This document shows, in pieces, positions 11,521 through 25,061 of a DNA stretch of 64,000 nt. Numbering within the stretch: the first letter of the stretch is position 1; each line of letters opens with the position of its first letter. The DNA lies in contig OY540810.1 of assembly GCA_961205875.1 (NCBI GenBank), positions 11,966,001 to 12,030,000 of the forward strand. The letters are read 5' to 3'. The notes beneath the pieces were generated by a model. That model was given only the letters and a program-made list of their open reading frames with translations. It had not been told where the DNA came from and did no database searches. The DNA comes from Sialis fuliginosa. Lineage: Eukaryota; Arthropoda; Insecta; Megaloptera; Sialidae. Made by a program: the position numbers and the translations under genes.

Positions 11521-12224
11521 AAATCATTTGATACATAATGTAGATAGTAATATTATCTATAGTTATGTCCCATTAATTTTATTTTATCTTTTATTAGTTC
11601 GTCAGAAATGCGTTTTAATAAATTAAGAATCACGTATACTGTTCACGGCAGATATTTTTATTCAAAATCAAACTTTTGATTATTTGGTAAATTGTAATTT
11701 AATAAATTTAATAAATTTCACAGATTTGGATTTTATCCTTGACGGCGGCGTAACCAGCGGGGGGAGGGCGGGAGACTTGACCCTCCCCCGATATTTTTTA
11801 TAAAAAAAACGTTTTTTTGGCCCTCCAAATTTTTTTTTCGTCATTGCTTTACGAAAACAATTTTCATTCTCTAATGAGTGTACTTCCGTGTATTTAAAAT
11901 CCCCCCCCCCCTTCCTCTCAATGCGCCACTGTTTATGAAGTTACTATTTATGTATGCCGAGTTAATTGCAATATATCTGTTAGGAAAATTATTTGAATTT
12001 ATAACATTATATATTTTTTTCTCATTAAAGGACGATCATACCTTTTGTAATAAATTAAAATGAGAGGTCATGTGTAAAGCATGATGTCTCCCTTGAGAGT
12101 TTACTTTCAAACAAATATTTAAACGCATTTACATTATAAAGTTTACAATTTGTCCTTGTTGTATTCCTAATATTCAATTTCCAATTATATCCAATATATT
12201 TGATCTTATAGGTCATTTTTTTAC

Positions 12225-12460
12225 AGTAGGTTCTCAATTCCGTGTCTGTCTGTTTGTGTGTCCATCTGTCACCTAAATACTTGTCACACGCATAACACAT
12301 AACACACCACCGATTTTAATAAAACTTCACTACTGCGAAAAAACTTTTTAGGTTTGGTTGACGAGAGAACAATTAAAAAAAAACAACAAACATTTTTTCA
12401 GATTTCTATGGAAGATGTATCTAATTACCCATTCACATGTAAATTTTTTTTTCTAACAAA
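12225..12460 (+). repeat. Repeat family A, degraded fragment
   Basis: It contains 'ttccgtgtctgtctgtttgt' and 'cttgtcacacgcataacaca', matching the family A core, then diverges. Confidence 0.55.
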
Positions 12461-12659
12461 ATTTAAAAACAAACTAGATAGGTACCTCGAAATTAGTTTT
12501 GTGTGTAGATTCACATATTGTGTGGAGTAGAAGAGAGGATGGGGGGGGGGGGTATATAATTCTAATAAAGTTTATCTTTACCTAATATCAAATTCAAAAA
12601 ATGTATTAATTTTTATTTTCTTATACGGCCATATGTAGAAGTAAGTATTCTTAACCCAT

Positions 12660-12860
12660 TTACTCTCAATGGTTTCATCAAAAAAACACCTTTTTAGTAA
12701 TTTATTTCATGAGAGACTATTGGTGTTTAATAAAAGGCGTTCTTTTAAAATATCGTTAGAAATACCTACACTATTAACTCTTAGTATTACGTATAAAAAA
12801 GTTCCATGGCGTCCATGTAGCTTTTTGATAATTAAATTATACGAAATAAAATTTACATTT
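12660..12860. repeat. Interspersed repeat also seen at 47660-47790
   Basis: 'gaaatacctacactatta' and 'gttccatggcgtccatgtag' match 'gaaatacttacactgtat' and 'cttgacatccatggcag' at 47660-47790. The short open frame here is not conserved in the second copy, so I do not call a gene. Confidence 0.4.
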
Positions 12861-13159
12861 CCTATTACCAACAAAACTAAGCACCGTGGTAAAAAAAAAA
12901 TATAGCTATAAAAAGACAGTAATATAATTAAGATATTTAATTGTTGTATATATTATTTATATTAATGTCACTTGTGGTTAAAATAGCAAATATGATCAAC
13001 CAAAAAAACATAATTGTAAATTTTAAAAACTAATTGAAGGTTAGAGTATGAAATAAAACAATACAGAAATTAAAAAATGTCATATATTATAGTCAGGATC
13101 GGATTCCACTAGCTTGGGAGATTGGGCTACAAAATATGGACCACCCAAATAATTTGTTT

Positions 13160-15270
13160 TAAATTATTTTTTTTATTCCGTATGTTTCCCCCGAATTCTT
13201 GTCACACGCATAACTTATGAATGGATTTTAATGAAACTTGGTTTGTAATTTGGATCTAGTTAGTAGATAGTCCCATATAAAATTCATCAAAATCGTGTGG
13301 CGGGAGAGGGGGGAAGGCTGTACCAATTTTTTAGGATTTCAAAGAAACCCTATTAATCTCACTGTTGTCCGTCCGTCCTTTTCAGTCAATGCCAAATATC
13401 TCGTAAACTATATAAGCTAGAAACTTGAAATTTTTACTGAACATGTAAAATGATGCCCTCCAATTAAAGATGTACACATTTTTTGAAAAAAAAAATTCAG
13501 GGTGGTGGGGCGCTAAGGAGCTAAGCCAGACAAAAAAATATTTTTTTATTACCTGTGGAATTTGAATCTTTCTTATTTTTTTCTAAATTAAAAATGGCAC
13601 CTGCAGAGGACTTTAAGGCTAATTTAATGATTCACTCTGTAATTGCGGAACTAATTGAATATGTATCAAGGTTTATTATACAAAAAAGTGTTGTTCGTAG
13701 GTATCAATTTTTGTAGGGTCCCGAAAAAACTCCGTGTGTCCTTTTCAGTCAAAGCGAAATATCTCGTAAATTATATAAACGTTATAACCATATAGCGTGT
13801 TTACTGAACATGTAAAATGATGCTCTCTAAAAAAATATTTTTTTTTATACCAAGGCACGTCAAAATGTATAACCAAACCAGTGAAATTTGACCCTTTTTC
13901 TTATTTTTTTCTATATCAAAAATGGCACCTGCAGAGGGTTTTAGAGTTAATGAAAATAAATAAATAAACTGCCGAGGTCGGCAGAAGACTTTTTTATACA
14001 TCATGATATAGAAGAAATTACATAATTTAGCACTTTCATACATTACATTAATTGCTGTTAATGTTTGAGAAAAAAATTATTTATATTCTGTGATTTTATT
14101 ACAAACGTTTTTATTATAAATCGTTATAATAAATTTTCTGATTTAAAAAAAAGTTGTTTTGTCAATGGCTTCTTATTTGTTGGATATGTCGACAGTTCAA
14201 CACGTTTTATATATTATTATTTATATACATCTATTTAATTGACAGTTGTAAGAATAAATGCTTTTATTTTAATAGATAACTAGGTTTCATATTATTAAAA
14301 TTATTAAAAAAAAAAACTAAAATGATTATTTTTTGGTCAATTCCAACCAAAATTTAAAAAAATGATTATTTCCTTACACAATTTTTTTTAAATATTATTA
14401 TAACAAAAATTATAAATAATAATATTCTCTATAACTTGTATTCAAAATATTTTTTTCCAATACGTACGGTTTAAAAAACGGCAAAGCCGCCTTGCGAAAA
14501 TTAACTTTTCATTAAGTTTTGAAGGTAGTACAATTTTTCGACGCAGTATTACAATATCTAATTAAATCGATTATTTTCTAAAAAAAATTGGGGGGAAAAT
14601 TGAACAGAACATAAATTATAGATAAGAACATTTTCTATTACTTTAAATCTAAAACATTTTTTTCTACTACGCACCGTTTCAAAAATAATTTTAAAAATTC
14701 AAAAATTGACATCAGTAAATATCCGTTTCCGGTTTAGTGATGGTTTTCAAAAATAGGTACACATCTAGAGTATATAAGAACCTTAAGTTTAAAATTTCAT
14801 GTTTGTAAGTCTCATCGTTTTGGCTGTAGAACGTTCGAATTTATTATACAGTACAACAAATAAAAAAAATTGTATACCAAGGCGTGTGGGGTGTCAGAAT
14901 GTAGATCTCAATCAGTAGAATTTGACTCCAAACAGTATTTATTTTGACCCCCCTCCCTCTTACTCTGTAACTACTGGCTCAAAAAATCTGAAAAAAATTT
15001 GGTAACGAGACTTTGGTGGGACTACCAACGACAAATATTAAAGTAAACAATATCATTCTAAATTTTGGAATAGGGAGGGGCGTCATATAATTTTTTATTT
15101 TTATTTTCATATCTAAGCATGTGGGGTGTCAAAATGTAGATCTAAACTAGTAGAATATGAACCTATTTTTTTTCTTACTCGAAAATGCACCTGTGGCTTA
15201 AAACACTCCACGTAGTACGTATTTCGGAACACTTATGGCATAAACTCGTGTATGTCTTGTCCGAATTTTT
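13160..15270 (-). repeat. Repeat families A and B, overlapping old copies
   Basis: 13195-13310 matches family A ('gtcacacgcataacttatga'). 13340-13560, 13690-13930 and 14860-15260 match family B in reverse: 'aaagaaaccctattaat', 'tactgaacatgtaaaatga', 'aatggcacctgcagag' and 'gggactaccaacgaca'. Forward copies of B are at 46700-47655 and 62790-63685. Confidence 0.6.
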
Positions 15271-15712
15271 TATTTTTAAATGTATTTTTTCGTAAAGTCA
15301 TACGAACTTCAATATTTTACATATTTAGAGATTACATTAATTACTAATATAATTGTTGACACAGTTGATAGGAAATAACCTTGTAGGTACTTAATGTAGA
15401 CTGAAAATTATAGCCTACCGTCTACTTATACAAATAATTTACATATAATCCTTGTATGATGTAAAATGTATGACAATTTTAAGTACTTATTTAAATTTAT
15501 GGTTTAATAAAATAAATACATTTTTAAGATAATTTGAATTTTGTTCTATCCTTGTTAATCAGTTACCGAAATAAATAAATCGGTGCTAGCATATCTACAT
15601 AAATATATTATTGTTTAAAAAAATGTAAGTTTTTATTGGTCCTTTTAATTTCAATGTGAATAAAAAACTTGTGACAAGAAGGTACTAAAAAATAACCGCT
15701 TATTAATTAAAT

Positions 15713-15912
15713 ACTAACTGTTACCCGCGACTTCCTCCGCTTGGAATTTGTATTTTTTTATCTAATCAATTTTTCGGGATACAAAGTAACATTTATCATT
15801 CCTCAAGATGCAAGTTATCTCCCTGCCAAATTTCATCAAGATCGGTTCAGCGGTTTAGCCGTGAAAAGGCAACAAACAGACAGACACACTTTCGTATTTA
15901 TAATAATAGTAT
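15713..15912 (+). mobile_element. RTE/SINE-type retroelement tail
   Basis: 'taactgttacccgcgacttc' at the start, 'ttttttatctaatcaattttt', 'gatcggttcagcggtttagc', 'agacagacacactttcg' and a terminal 'atttataataatagtatg'. It is about 200 bp, so a 5'-truncated or internally deleted copy. A second tail fragment lies at about 16034-16095. Confidence 0.6.
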
Positions 15913-16918
15913 GAATGCATACTATTTCATAATTTGCCCTATCGAATGTAATATAAATTATTGTATACTTCCAACCTTCCTGTAATGTAATTATATTACT
16001 AAATACAGTATTTTTCTATTCTATTCTATTCTAAGGTAACAAACAGACACACAAACAGAGTTACTTTCGCATTTATAATATTATATATATACAGATTAGT
16101 AGGTATGGATTGTCATTTTGAAAGATATTTTAAGTTTTCAAAACCATCGGAAGTTATGTAATTTGCCGCCCAAACAATAAATTTTCAAAGACAAGACGTT
16201 ATTATATTCATTTGCAGAAATATACACCCTCCATTTTTTACGTTTATTTGTTTCTCTTCTTCATATTTTCCTGGTATCTGCCCTTGTTTGTAGTAATAAG
16301 CAAGCAAACGGTTATTATAATTGCAAATTTTAAACAAATATTTACAATAACAATTAACTGCATGTGTAAGTATGTATATTAAATATTGCATTTATGTATC
16401 GGATTTTCCCATGTAAAGTTATTTAATAAATTCATATTATTTGTATAAAGAAGTTTAGGTGTTTTAGCACTTCAGTGCGTGATGTTAGAGTTAGCAATTA
16501 TTTTTACTTCTATGTTCTGAAAAAAATTGAAGTAATGTAATAACACCGAAAATTTGTGTCCGCAATTAAAACAGATTCTGTTTGCACTACCTTTAAAACG
16601 TAAAGAAAAAAATCGATCACGATAGCTACTGTAAAAATTCACCGAATTGAATTATTTTTGGGGAAAATGTTTGCCTCAGTGAGTACTCCAGACATATTAT
16701 TGATTTTGATGCTAATTGGTTTTGGAGTTTTGGAAATATTCGTTTTGTACCTATTATCGACTAGCAAGGGAATATAGCGAGGTGTATCACGCCAATTTTG
16801 AGCTCATAGTTAATAATCAATATTACAAAATTAATATTAAAAATATTTCAAATATAAGGAAAATATTATGGAACATGGAAGTCATGTATAGTTCTCCATA
16901 CCGTTAATTTTTATAATT

Positions 16919-17547
16919 ATAGCTGTGCCCGCGACTTCACTCGCTTAAATATAAAAGTTAGATATATGGTATCGCGGAGTTTATTTTAGATCATTTTATT
17001 CTACACTATTCTTTACTACATTATATTGTTAAAATATTTAACGATTTAGGCAGCATATTGAAAAAGAGAGCACACTGACGCCAAACTTTTTTCTGACTTA
17101 ATTTATTGCTATCGTCACTGCTTATTCATTATGTTACCTAACGTCAGTAGCGTCCACCCGAAATGATACCCTCAAAGGGGTGATAAAAAATAATTTTTGG
17201 TTATTTTAAGCTTCCGAGGAGTAAAATGCGTAAAATAAATTTTTTTAGTCATTTAAAGTTTATAAGAGGTGTGATAACCATCCAATTTATAAAAAAAATA
17301 GATATTTTTTTTGTCTTTAAGAAGTCCCAAGGGTGACACCCGCCTAATGTGTAAAAAAAATAAAACCTATTTTTGACTTGATTTCCGCCCCGGTTGTCAC
17401 CTCCCCTAGCGACGCCACTGTCTACGTAACAAAAAATATATTAAAACCTGGGCAAAGAACATATCAATTAAAAAAAACACACGTAAATCGTACAAGTGGT
17501 TCTAACGGACAGACAGAGAGACGTTGCATTTTATAATATGTATGGAT
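16919..17547 (+). mobile_element. RTE/SINE-type element, about 630 bp, copy 1
   Basis: It begins 'tagctgtgcccgcgacttca' and ends 'ttataatatgtatgga'. The middle 'aacgatttaggcagcatatt' and 'ctatcgtcactg' match the copy at 36600-37248 ('aacggtttagccagcttatt', 'ctatcgtcacat'). No reverse transcriptase frame. Confidence 0.6.
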
Positions 17548-18770
17548 TTGGCTTCAAATTACATTTTCAAATAATAAAAAAATTATCGAATGGATGAAAC
17601 TTACGAAAATCCATAGTATTTTATAAATTAAAAAAATTAGTTATATTACATTAGTTTTTAAAGATAAATTATCTTATCTTGAAATATAATAGTATTTATT
17701 AATAATGATTGTATCTGTGACTTTTTAAAACTCTTAAGCGTGTTAAATAAATGACTATTAGAATTAATCTAGAGGTTTTCCAGTTTGTATATATATTAAT
17801 TATAATTAATTTTGATACATCATTGTTTTATCATTTATAATATCTTGAAGCAGAAGATAATAGGGGAATAGTGCGCACGTAAGCAAAATACATTCTTGTA
17901 GTAAACCTTTTATAATAAAGAAATACATATGTAAGAAAGTGGTTAAGTTATTCTTAATAAACAAAATTCTAATATTTTGCTTTAGTCAATGTTGTATTAC
18001 CTCTATCGGGAAATATGAAAAATCGTTATGCTCACAATTCCCCCACTCAACCTTAAATATAACACGGAATACATTTTCACTGCATTTACGTCATGGAAAC
18101 TATACATTATTAATACATTCCTATGAAAATGCAAGGATAGATTACCTTCATTACAATAATAATGTTGATTAGAATATATCTCTTATTAGTGAGTTTTTAA
18201 TATCTAATAATAATAAAATAATTTTAATTGTTTGAAGTATCAAAGATACAAAAGAAAATTATGCTTATTGTTTTGTTATATGTTTTCTAAGCAATATAAT
18301 TTTATTTTATTTATAAAATAAAATCAGTATAAAAAGTTCGGTAATGTATAAACAAAAAAATGCAGGGTACCGAATTATATTATGTTTTCTATGGATTTTA
18401 TTTATGTTAGAAAATTGATTAATTGGTAAAATCTATAGAATGTGTACTAGATATTATTGGAAGTTCAAAATGAACTTTTAAATTTAAATTCGAGAAGTAC
18501 CTAAACAGAAAAACTTTTCAGACAAAATTTACTCAGTTCGCCAGGAGAGGGGGGGGGGGAATAATATATATATATATAATATAATAATATGTTTTATTTG
18601 GCGATGTTTTTATATTTTTTAATGGTTAATTGTCTGATTATATGCGAAAAAAAATATTTTTAAATTTTATTTGTTGCAAATTACTTTTAATATTTTTTTT
18701 TTTACTTTCTTCCGGATTATGATGAACGACTGAATTTTAACTTTCCTTGAATCGATTTTTTCGCCGTAAT
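17548..18770. other. AT-rich intergenic DNA, nothing recognised
   Basis: No repeat shared within the window and no credible frame. The 77-codon frame at 17939-18172 has no recognisable composition or motif and no splice context. Confidence 0.5.
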
Positions 18771-19010
18771 GTCTGCGCGTCTGTCGGTCTGTAGACGCTG
18801 TAACTCAAATACAACAAATCGTAGAAGGGTAAAATTTTATATTTAAGATTAATTTTCATCTCGAAAGAAAACCTTTTACTTTTGTAAACAATCTTTCAAC
18901 CGGAAACAAATATGTTTACTTTTTGTCAATTTTTGAATTTTCTAATTATTTTTAGAACGGTACAAAAAAAGTTGTAGAAAAAATTATTATTAATAATTTA
19001 TGTTCCATTA
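18771..19010 (+). repeat. Interspersed repeat fragment with 'gtctgtcggtctg'
   Basis: 'gtctgcgcgtctgtcggtct' followed by 'ctgtaactcaaata' and 'caaccggaaacaaatatgtt'. The last part is the reverse of 'aaacatccgtttccggtt' at 29840 and 14710. Confidence 0.4.
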
Positions 19011-19127
19011 ATTTCTTGTATCAGTTAGCCAGAAATATTTAAAAAATAAAATTAGAAACACGTATACTGTACACTTTCAGGATTACTTATAACAGTTTTT
19101 TTGTACACGGATAGAAGAGTTGACTTG

Positions 19128-19305
19128 GGCCAAGAAATCCGTGTTTTATATATAATATATATATATAATAAGTATATTATTGTTTTCATCCGACAATATT
19201 GCTTTAAAGAGAAACAATAATTTTTTGGATTAAGAGTATATTCTTATACTAAGAAAATATTGTTTTCGTTATATATAAAACAAGATTTTCTTGGCGCAAC
19301 TCACT
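19128..19305. mobile_element. Palindromic MITE, copy 1
   Basis: 'ccaagaaatccgtgttttat' at the left is matched in reverse by 'ataaaacaagattttcttgg' at the right. A related palindrome is at 27885-28030 ('ccttgttttatacaatgaaa' and 'tataaaacaagggtttcttgg'). Confidence 0.55.
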
Positions 19306-19839
19306 TTTCTACCTGTGTATTTAAACCTGAGAAAGAAGTTTTAAACTGATATGAAATAAAATTGAGTCAAAAAAATGTTTTTTTGAGTTTAGAGTCCTAT
19401 TAACAATAGAACAAGATAATATGTAAAATAATGTAGTTAATTAAGGTAGTTTGTTCATTGCCATTATGTAAACCTTGTGTATTGTCCTTAGTCTAATAAA
19501 AGACTAGATTCAGATCTAAATGGGGTAAATGTAATTTAAAAAAAATGTCTTCCCTACCTTGATCGTTATACATATATGGAAAATTAAATGAGGAAATAGT
19601 AATTGTATTAATAATAATAACAAAATAAAAATTACTAGTTTGTTACAGACACAGGATTGAATAGAGATAGAGAGAATGAGTTCCCAAATATGGCACTAAA
19701 TTAAAATCCAATATTTATAGTATTTTATAGTAATTAGTTTATAAAAGTTTGGATCCCCCCAAATATATTAATACAGCCCCCAACTATCATAATATTTACA
19801 TCCCTGTGAAACCAAGGCATTTTATCATGTGACAATTTT

Positions 19840-20520
19840 TGTGATAGAATCACTTTGGAGTCTGTCCGTCCGTCCATCTGTCATAGGCGATTTTCTCTGA
19901 AACTATTCGACGTACAAATTTGAAATTTAGCACAGAGTATGGTGGCCCAATAGGCATGATGCCAGTAACAAAGTATCAGTGAAATTATGATTTTAAATAA
20001 TGAAATAGTTTTTAAAAATTAGGCATCATGCCTATTATAGATGTGGAGTATACAAAGTTGAATTTTGATTCTGGGAAATACATTCAAGGGCATCATGTAG
20101 GTTGTAAAATAAAAGGTTATTGAAGCACGAATTCAACATAATGATGTATTTTTTTATGCATTTTTTAAAATCATTTTTCGGGAAAACGCTTAAAAACTGC
20201 TGTCCCCCACCCTTATCACCAAAAAAATAGATCAGAAAAAAAACATGAACATTGAAAATTAGGGATATAGATTGAACCAAAATTATCAGTGTTAAAAAAT
20301 TCTAGCGTGATCAATTGTTATAAACAATTTAATTATTTATTTCCTTATAATTGCTGAACTATTGATTTTAGATAAAAAGTTTTTCGACTACAAAATATTT
20401 CTCACGATGTAAGAAACAACATTTGTCCTTACACGTTTTTTTTAACATTTTCAATAATTTAAGTGGTGTGTGTGGGGGGGGGGGGGGGGGCTGATAGCAC
20501 GGAACACTAATTATGCAAGT
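19840..20520 (+). repeat. Repeat family G, copy 1
   Basis: It holds 'ggagtctgtccgtccgtcc' near 19857, then 'attagggatatagattgaac', 'taaaaagtttttcgac' and a long G run at 20474-20490 before 'ctgatagcacggaacac'. Other copies are at 34630-34990 (+) and 47815-48330 (-). Confidence 0.6.
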
Positions 20521-20639
20521 ATAGCTTGGACTTGTCTCAACTTTTTAACTTGTTAGTTAGTTAAGGTCAAATATTACAATCAAAATTTCGACTTGTTTTA
20601 ATTAAGCTAGGGCTTTAAAATTTTGTACACGGTGACAAT

Positions 20640-20870
20640 GCAATATAGCATATCTAATATTGTTCTAAATTCAATATGGCGGACACCCCAAGATGCTGAA
20701 TTACCTTTTTCTTCATAATAACCTTGATATGGATATCAAATGAAAGGGTTTGGCGAATAGAATATGATTCTAAACCCAATATGGTGGACGCGCCAAGTTT
20801 GCAAATTACCTTTTTATTCACAACCCCTTTGATATGAATATCAAATAAAGGGTTTGACGAGCTTTACCTG
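20640..20870 (+). repeat. Diverged tandem duplication, 2 x about 107 bp
   Basis: 'tctaaattcaatatggcgga' ... 'atatcaaatgaaagggtttgg' is followed by 'tctaaacccaatatggtgga' ... 'atatcaaataaagggtttga'. The two units are clearly related but diverged. Confidence 0.65.
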
Positions 20871-20978
20871 TTAGTATTATAGTTAGTTAGTCAGTCAGTA
20901 AAAAAATGAAAATAAAAACTAATAAAAAATATTTTTTAAACAAGCTTTTATTAAAAATGCACTGAAAAGAAAAAATAC

Positions 20979-22047
20979 ATTTTCAGCTGTCACAAAATTG
21001 TCAGGTTTGTATGACTAACAATAAGATCAATAAAAGCGTGAGGCGCTATAAAGGCAAATGTATGGAAAAAATATCTTGTGTAAAATAAGAAATGAAGTAT
21101 AAATTGTTGAAAGATATAAGGGTAGAAAATTTGCACATATTTAAAAATTCATACACGCTCAACGCTTTTAATGGTCTTATGCCCGGTCTCACCGCTCAAA
21201 CTTATTTCTGTTCCTTAGCAAAGTGTTCCTTAGTCTTAAGTTGAACCTAAATTTTACGTCGATCTCACAGGTCTATCTTATCATATAGTAGCTAAGTGTC
21301 ACTTAAAGAACAAAATTTTGGGGAATTTTGATTTTTGATGTAAGTTGCTATGATGCAAGTTTATAATTTGTTTGTATCCAAGGTAGTTACACCTCGGTTT
21401 ATGTTAATATAATTTTGAATATGAATTTTGGATTTGATTTGTACTGTAATTGTTATCAAAAAAATATTCAGTAATACACGGATATATCAAAAGCGATAAA
21501 AGAGAAGAGCGACTTTCACGCAGGAAGATAAAATATTGCTTTTTTTGTATTTAAAATATATTTAATAGGTATATGAAATTTCAAAGTATTATAATTTTTG
21601 TTATTTTTTATATTAGTTTTAAGAAATACTACTAACACTATTTTTCAAACCAGCTATCAAAGCTAACATTGGAGGCTTTGTTAAACGAAACAGTTTTAAA
21701 AATGTTAATGTGCACATATCATGAAAATAGTTAGTTACATATATCTATAATAAACTTGGCTTGAAATGCCATAAACTATTATACCTATGATATCTGCATC
21801 ATTGCCATCAATAATTTCATCAAAAATGTTTAGAATATTCATTTTTGTGTACAGTTTTTAAGATTAAGTGGAACTAAAGTATCACTTTGACTGGAACTTA
21901 AATTTAGGAGATACTTATCGACTTAAGGAACACTTAAATTGTTGGGGCAACAGTTTAAAATTTTTATGTGTTCCATAATCGCTAAGGTTAAGCGGTGAGA
22001 TCGGCCATTAGTCATACAAACCTGAAAATGTTGTGATAGTTGAAAAT
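20979..22047. mobile_element. Palindromic MITE split by a Harbinger-like MITE
   Basis: The left arm 20979-21050 and its partner 21155-21179 plus 22008-22047 are inverted ('caggtttgtatgactaa' against 'ttagtcatacaaacctg', then 'aataaaagcgtgag' against 'ctcaacgcttttaatg'). The right arm is interrupted exactly between 21179 and 22008 by the element at 21180-22007. Without that insert this is a hairpin element of about 240 bp. Confidence 0.7.
21180..22007. mobile_element. PIF/Harbinger-like MITE, 828 bp
   Basis: The ends are 'tgcccggtctcaccgctcaa' and, reversed, 'tggccgatctcaccgcttaa'. It is flanked by TTA at 21177-21179 and 22008-22010. A 3-bp T-W-A duplication fits PIF/Harbinger. It sits inside the right arm of the surrounding palindrome, which gives an internal check on its borders. 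No transposase frame. Confidence 0.7.
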
Positions 22048-22667
22048 TTATTTTTTACTTGAATAAAACCCTGTTTTTAAAGAAATATTTTTTTGATTTT
22101 TATTAATTAGTGTAAAAATAATCGAAGCGAAACAAAATAAGGTATACACAAACAAACACACACACACATGTATACATATTAGATAACATCCAAGCGCGAG
22201 TGTGCAAACGATTATATTAGTGTATATATCACTTTCCCCTCTTAGACAAGTGCAAATTCGGTATTTGTCTGAAACTACAAGTCCGGACATACAAACAGAC
22301 ACACTTTCTGCACCTCCGCGTGCAGTATCGAACTAACTACCACCGTTGAAGAACGGCAGTTATATAACAACAGTCATGACATTTTAAATTCTCGTGAAAT
22401 TCTACATATTATATTTTCACTTAGTGTGTGTCAGTGTATACCTTAGTTCTTTCTTTCGTGTTTATTAATTTTTGTATTAACTATGATGGAAAGACGAAAG
22501 AGTTGATTATATTATACATACATTTACATTTTTTTTGTAATGTGTCTTAGTAGTACATAGTTAAATATTGAATACTGGTATGTATTGTTGCTATAATAAT
22601 AATAATAATATAAATAATAATAATAAAATGTGTTTCAATTTTTAATATACATATACATAAAAATATA

Positions 22668-23470
22668 CCGGGTGTTTCTTTAAAGACTTTACAGCAGATT
22701 ATTTTCAAAATAACGAATTAAAAAAAAAATGTTTAAAACAAAAGTTTCATGGTGTTAAATATTGACATTATGGGTTGACACTAAAAAGGTCACTTTTATG
22801 GATTTTCAGATTCAACTTTTCTTTTTCAAATATAAACCCATGTTTTTTTATGCAGATTCGTAATTTACGATAAAAAATAACAATTTTTGTCTGAAACATT
22901 TTTTCTGAAAATATCATTTTTTATGATATGGGATAAACCAAACACAAATTTCTAGATTTTCAATAATTTTTTACTATTGATTTTTTAATGTATATATATA
23001 TAAAACACTAATTTTTTAATGATTTTCGTAAAATTTTTACTTTAATTATAAATAATTTTTTCTTCAAAATTTCAGAACTTGTTGCATAAAAAATAACAAT
23101 TAATTTGAAAAAAAAAATTCTTCAATAATTCTTGATTAAATCTAAACGCTTTTATTTTTTTAGGATTTTTTTTGAATTGATAATTTTCGTTTGTTTTGCT
23201 CCTAGCATAAAAATGAACATTTTCATAAAAAATGTGTCCAACAAAACTTGCTTTATTTTCCCCATTACTTACGAATTTGAATACAAAATATGGGTTTCGA
23301 TTTGAAAAAAAGTTGAAACTGAAAACCCATCAATGTGACTTTTTTAGTGTCACCCCAAAATGTCATTATTTAACGCCCTCGAAACCATGAAACTTTTGTC
23401 GGAAACGTTTTCTCAGAAAATTCTGTATTTTGGAAATAATCCGCTGGAAACTCTTTAAAAAAACACCCGG
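22668..23470. mobile_element. Palindromic MITE with TA duplication, 803 bp
   Basis: The ends are 'ccgggtgtttctttaaag' and 'ctttaaaaaaacacccgg', flanked by TA at 22666-22667 and 23471-23472. The inverted similarity runs deep ('gggttgacactaaaaaggtc' at 22773 against 'gtgacttttttagtgtcacc' at 23335). A TA duplication fits a Tc1/mariner-type origin. Non-coding. Confidence 0.75.
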
Positions 23471-23472
23471 TA

Positions 23473-25059
23473 TTAACTTATATTATTACTATTAATTATA
23501 CTTAATTAAAATGATATCATAAACTCACAAGAATGTTAAGTAGGTATAAACATAAAAATTATAAGGAATTTTAAAGTCAATTGCAAATAAAAATTTATGT
23601 GTATAGAAAATAATACCTAATAATTATTTTAAGTGCAATTGATAAAAAATAAATTAAGTTTTTTTATATTAACCTCAATAAACGGCGAACAATTAACTAT
23701 ATAAATACAATTTTCATCTTTAATTATCTGTTGTTTTTTTTGATAGGTTAAAGTACATTAACGGTAATATTACTATTTATGTTTATAAAAACAGTTAATT
23801 GTACACTTTTATTAATAGTTACTTATGTATATACATTATACATATCAATTATCACATATCATTATACATATCAGATAAAATCTAAAGGGCTAGATTCGAG
23901 GTTAATGGTATTTTTTTGAGCACTACCCACTCAAAATGCTACAGGGAAGATAATTAAAAATAGTTTTTTTTTGTTCATTGTTTTTAATAATAATTTTATT
24001 TAACATGTTTTATATATTTATGAATATAATAATAATAAATAAAACATTGAGATCCCTAAAATATCTACCTCATTTCCGTCACCCCTGCAGCATGCACAAA
24101 TAAATAAATAACGTAAAGTAATTTATTTACCAATAAATTAATATTTTTAATTTTTTTACACTATAATATGAGGTCCTTAAAAAGGCTCATTAATAAAAAA
24201 TAAGTAATCTAATTTGCAGATAATAAATAAATAAAAAGCAACAAGGACAAAAATTAAATGTAATATTATACATTAACTATATTAGACGGATTAATTAGTT
24301 TTCCATTGATTATATTATTATTAATTGGCAAACAAAGCTTTTTAAGCTTATCATTTCAAGTTCACTCCCCCTCCCTGAAACATTGTCCTTGAATGTATGC
24401 GATATATATATCTACTCCCAACGCCCTCTATGCATTATTGTGAATAATGTATTTGAGCAAAATCAAAGTATTCATTTAACCTCAGTGATTATAAAACTTT
24501 TAAATGGATTACAATATTTAAATTTCTTATTGTATTATTGAATGGTTTGTGTATACAGACAGTTTTTGCAATACTGTTGCAAAATTTTTAGTGTAGTAAA
24601 TAATTATATAGTGAAAATTTAATAAAAAGTAAATTGAATAACATTAGAAATTTATTGTAACATTGTAAGTACTTCTTGTATTGTGAAATTATAATAAAAA
24701 TGAATTCAGTTTAAATAAATTATAATATTATCTTTATTTTTGATTTAATATTAATTAAATGATTATTTTTTATTTACAAACAATCAAAATGTTAATAAAT
24801 ATAAATTAACACAGTTATAATATTTAAAATAGTGCTTAGAAAATATAAAAAAGAATTTCAGTTTAAATAATTTATAATATTATCTTTATTTTTGATTTAA
24901 TATTACCCCATTAACGCAATTTTTTTTTATATTTAGAATAAAAATAACAGCGTGTATTCGAGCGAGTAAATTTGGCAGATATAGAAGTCTATTTTGTGTC
25001 AGACTGCTTTTCTGATATCATTTTTTTAGATAAATTACATTTAAAAATCAAGTTATATG
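23473..25059. other. AT-rich intergenic DNA with a short direct duplication
   Basis: Text around 'ttataatattatctttattt' occurs twice, at about 24694-24764 and 24849-24916. Otherwise only A/T runs. Nothing coding was seen. Confidence 0.5.
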
Positions 25060-25061
25060 TA

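Noticed and set aside
12669-12905. 78-codon frame as a small gene
   Set aside because: It overlaps a dispersed repeat shared with 47660-47790, where the frame is not kept.
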